DNA of 64,000 nt, from positions 189,263,319-189,327,318 of the forward strand of contig NC_077234.1 in assembly GCF_027887165.1 (NCBI RefSeq), written 5' to 3'. Under the pieces are notes generated by a model that was given only the letters and a program-made list of their open reading frames with translations, did no database searches and had not been told where the DNA came from. Position numbers and translations under genes: made by a program. This document shows, in pieces, positions 60,925 to 64,000 of the stretch (its first letter is position 1; every line of letters starts with the position of its first letter). This DNA comes from Monodelphis domestica (lineage: Eukaryota > Chordata > Mammalia > Didelphimorphia > Didelphidae).

Positions 60925-61105
60925 AAGTTTGTTGTTGTTGTTGCTCAGTCATTTCAGTTGTATCTGACTCCTTTGGATTCCATTTGGGGTTTTTCGGGCA
61001 AAGGTATTTGTTTACCATTTGCTTTTCTAGTTCCTTTTACAGATGAAGAAACTGCAGCTCTTAAGGAGTGTTCAATGATTTCCCCAAGGTCACACAGCTA
61101 GTAGG
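60925..61105 (-). mobile_element. Second-type CORE-SINE near LIMS1 first conserved exon
   Basis: It begins with a (GTT)n run and has the 'gctcagtcatttcagttg' and 'ttccatttggggttttt' segments and the CORE. It is truncated at its right end. Confidence 0.72.
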
Positions 61106-61184
61106 TGCCTATTATGTGTCAGGACTATTAGGTGCTGAGAATACAATGACTTAAAAAAAATCATTTCTGTCCTCTAGGAGTTCA

Positions 61185-61385
61185 TTCTTTTTACTTTTAT
61201 TTTTTTTCTAATGATTACATGATTCTTGTTCTTTCCCTCTCCTCTTCCCTCTCCCCTCCCAGAATAGGCAAGTAATTTTATTGGTTTATATATATAATAT
61301 ACACACACACACATATATATATATATATAAAATCACTCAAATCCTATTTTCATATTATTCACTTTTGCAAGAATCTTTTAAAATC
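61185..61385 (-). mobile_element. L1 3' end fragment with TA/CA microsatellite
   Basis: The minus-strand L1 3' tail begins with the T-rich end and the 'ttctttccctctcctcttccc' segment. It is interrupted by a (TA)n/(CA)n tract near 61288-61330. Confidence 0.65.
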
Positions 61386-62291
61386 CAAACCCCCCAAATA
61401 CCCATACAAACAAGTGATAAATCATGTTTTCTTCTGGATTTATACCAGGAGTTTACTTTTTAACAAAGGGATAGAAATATTTAGATAAAAACTAAGTATA
61501 AAACATATGCACGAGCAAATGCAAAATAATCTTGGGAGAAAGAGGACCCTTGTACCTGGACTAGAAAGACCAAGAAAGTAGAATTTCTAAGAAGCAGGGA
61601 ACAAATATTCTCTTTGTGGAGTACTGTCCCCTACCTTAGAAAGACATGGAGGCTGTCATGGATGAGAAACACCTGGAAGGTCAGTTTGGACAGAATAAAG
61701 GACACTGGGTGAGGAATGATTGGCCTTAAAGACTGGAGAAGTGGTTGGGAGTCAGTCTTGGAGGATTTGAAATGCCAGGCTTGGGGTTTTGTATTTTATT
61801 CCAGAAGTAACAGTGAGCTGGTATCTCCTATCTCTATTCACTTTCTCTTCATACAAATAGGCAGACAAGTCAATAAAGTGCTGTATTTTATTGCTTTGGC
61901 ATTATGTACAACTAAAAAAGGCTGAAAATCCTTGAATATCCAGCTATCAAGTAAAATCGTCTCAAAAGTTTCTTGACTCTAATAAGAATGCTAATGAGAT
62001 TTCAAAATAGAATATTATTGCCAAATCGAACAGGTTATACAGGTAGAAATCTTGACACTTTAACCCAGGTGGCCCCTTTGTTTGGAAACTGGGAAAAACT
62101 ACTGTTTAAGAAGTTATTTCCATATAGCAAAATTATTAGCATCTATTCATGTATTGCTTTCAGAAGGAACAGGGCACTGTCCTCAGCAGCACTGTGAGGT
62201 AGGTAGTGCAAGTAGGACTATAACCACTTTGTAGAAACTGGTGTGCCCATGTCCACCTATTGGAGCCCTTAGTCCATCTTAAGTCTTCTAA

Positions 62292-62471
62292 TTTTTTTTA
62301 ACCCTTGCCTTCCATCTTAGAATCAATATTGAATATTTGTTCCAAGGCAGAAGAGTGGTAAGGACCATACAATGGAGGTTGAGTGACTTGCCCAGGGTCA
62401 CACCACCAGTAAATGACAGAAATTAGATTTGAACCCAGGACCTCCCATCACGGAGTCTCCCAGCTGCCCCT
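62292..62471 (-). mobile_element. Mar1-like SINE
   Basis: Minus copy with an imperfect flanking repeat based on AAGTCTTCTA on both sides. It lies upstream of the first conserved LIMS1 exon. Confidence 0.82.
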
Positions 62472-62949
62472 CAAGTCTTCTATTTCTTAAGAATAATATT
62501 CTTTCCACTCTACCATACTGCTTCTTAATAATCCCTTGCATTTTACATAGTAACAAGATGGAAACAACCAAAAATCAACATTTGTTATGTTACAGTTAGT
62601 TGACACCTACTGTGTGCATCTCTATTACTCTCTGTGCAATAATCAGTATGAATTCTTCAAAGACTATTATGTACTGTACCTCATATCTACATAACAATAC
62701 CACCAAAATATGGGTATTAGAAAAATGGACCTTTATTTCTGGGAGAAGTTTGTGGTCATTAAAGAAGCTTTGTATTTTCCTGATAGTTACAGCCTCCAAA
62801 ACCACATGCATACTGGAGGAAAAAATGGGGATTAAAGAGGGAGACCAAAGGAGAGGGTACTTTGAACCAAAAGCTACTTAATTCTCTCATTTACTAGCAA
62901 GTAAAGGAATAATCAATAGCAAGACAGGAAGCAACCCTTCACACTGCCC

Positions 62950-63130
62950 TTAGAACGTGCATTCCCTATGTGGTCTTGAGCAAGTTAATTCAGCTCTGCC
63001 TCAGTTTTCTCATCTCTAAAATGAGGATAATAATAGTCCCTAGCCTCCCAGGGTTTTTGTGAAGTTAAATGAGATGATGATAATTGTAAAGTGCCTGGCA
63101 CAGAGTAGGGGTTTAAGAAATGCTAGTTGT
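62950..63130 (+). repeat. MIR-like SINE remnant
   Basis: Plus copy with 'gcctcagttttctcatctct' and the 'gtaaagtgcctggcacagag' end. Confidence 0.72.
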
Positions 63131-63419
63131 TAGTTGCTAATACTTAAGAAGGAATGAAGCCTGTACTTCCAGTCCCCCTACTTGAATTCAAAGCCCAATG
63201 GGTGATTTTTTGCCAAGAAGGAGGAGAAGGAAAGAGAAACAAAATGAAAGGGCGACTTAAGTCTCTCAAAATTCATCACTATTCATTTTTCTTTTTGAAG
63301 GTACCACAATAATCACTCACATTTCTGGAGTCTTGTAAGTTTTAGAGCGTGCTTTCTTTATAATACTCTTGCGATGTAGGTAGTAAATGTATCATTGTGC
63401 CTATTTTACATAGGAGGTG

Positions 63420-64000
63420 TAATAAGTAAGAGAGGGTTATCGGATGAGCGAGTGAGTGGTCTGCAGGGGACAAACAGGGAAAGAATTCTGGAATGTTGAG
63501 AAGAGGATTGAGCTGAAAAACTAGGACGAACTGGGAATCTCCCTGGGGGTTTGCTGACTACCAAGCTGCCTGGTGGATTACCTTTACCTGTCCGTTGCTG
63601 TTAAGACCTGTGATTCCTGAGAAGATCCTTGAACTGAAACTAGCTTGACTCAACATCCCCAAGTGCAGCTGTCTGGACTCGGGATCTTTCCCTGGTCCCT
63701 GCTAAGCTTGCCACAGACCATTACCCTTTAATACTAACTGAGGGGGTTAGTGCAGAATTAGCTAGAGCAGGGACTGGGAATTTTAGGTCACTGGGGTGAG
63801 GTGTAGTGTAGACCAACCCTGGGAAGACTCTCCTTGAGGAGACATTTAGCTCCTGAGGACTTTAGTTAGAGAAAACTAGTCTCAGGGTTACCCTATCTCC
63901 ATTTCAACCGTATCCCTATTTAATTAAAATACTTTCCCAGTTACTGAGTGGTCTGTGTGTAGATCTCAGACCAGGCTCTGTCCTGGACAGAGTTTCTGTT
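63420..64000 (+). repeat. Possible LTR at the window edge
   Basis: Non-SINE, moderately GC-rich sequence, possibly starting TGTAATAAGTAAGAG at 63418, with a later 'ttaattaaaatactttccc' segment reminiscent of an LTR poly(A)/R region. It runs off the window, so its end cannot be seen. Weak call. Confidence 0.3.

Larger units (their letters stand above)
60756..64000 (-). other. Upstream intron or 5' flank of LIMS1
   Basis: The acceptor at 60756 shows that at least one exon lies upstream. I looked for sequence encoding a short N-terminal extension ending in serine-asparagine before the MANAL methionine and found none. The region carries SINEs, an L1 3' end and, at the right edge, an unrecognised LTR-like sequence. 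Confidence 0.55.

Overview
This is eukaryotic chromosomal DNA from a marsupial. It is AT-rich, has small exons in long introns with GT-AG junctions, and is crowded with mammalian interspersed repeats. The dominant SINE is the tRNA-derived, Mar1-like CORE-SINE type, with many copies bounded by target-site duplications. There are also marsupial-type L1 3' ends, L2 and MIR remnants, and one Tigger-like DNA transposon. The sequence alone does not let me name the genus. The CRISPR, operon and RBS categories do not apply here.

Two protein genes can be supported, both on the minus strand and in the same relative order as on human 2q12-q13. At the left edge, 2510-2581 is the first coding exon of RANBP2 (nucleoporin Nup358). 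It sits in a CpG island at about 1.9-2.9 kb, and the rest of the gene runs off the left edge. From 60755 down to 31861 lies LIMS1 (PINCH1), the five-LIM-domain adaptor of the ILK-PINCH-parvin focal adhesion complex. All nine conserved coding exons are present, every junction keeps frame, and they give a 325-residue protein starting at the conserved MANAL methionine. Upstream alternative first exons and the promoter were not found and probably lie beyond 64000.

The most interesting coding feature is a second, homologous version of the last LIMS1 exon at 38005-38152. It has the same splice phase and rebuilds the end of LIM5, but replaces the canonical C-terminal tail with a longer, lysine-rich tail (336 residues in total). 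A roughly 190-bp inverted repeat lies in the intron between the two alternative last exons.

Layout: 1-2509 RANBP2 intron 1 and CpG island; 2510-2581 RANBP2 exon 1; 2582-2900 promoter; about 2.9-29.3 kb intergenic repeats, including a 5'-truncated L1 at 15935-17868; about 29.3-31.86 kb probable LIMS1 3' UTR; 31861-46896 eight closely spaced LIMS1 exons plus the alternative terminal exon; 46897-60595 a large first intron; 60596-60755 first LIMS1 coding exon; 60756-64000 upstream intron or 5' flank, with an LTR-like sequence at the right edge. I see no convincing new multi-gene system. The items worth a second look are the alternative last exon, the inverted repeats, a small local repeat family at 3.5-5.5 kb, and nested insertions.
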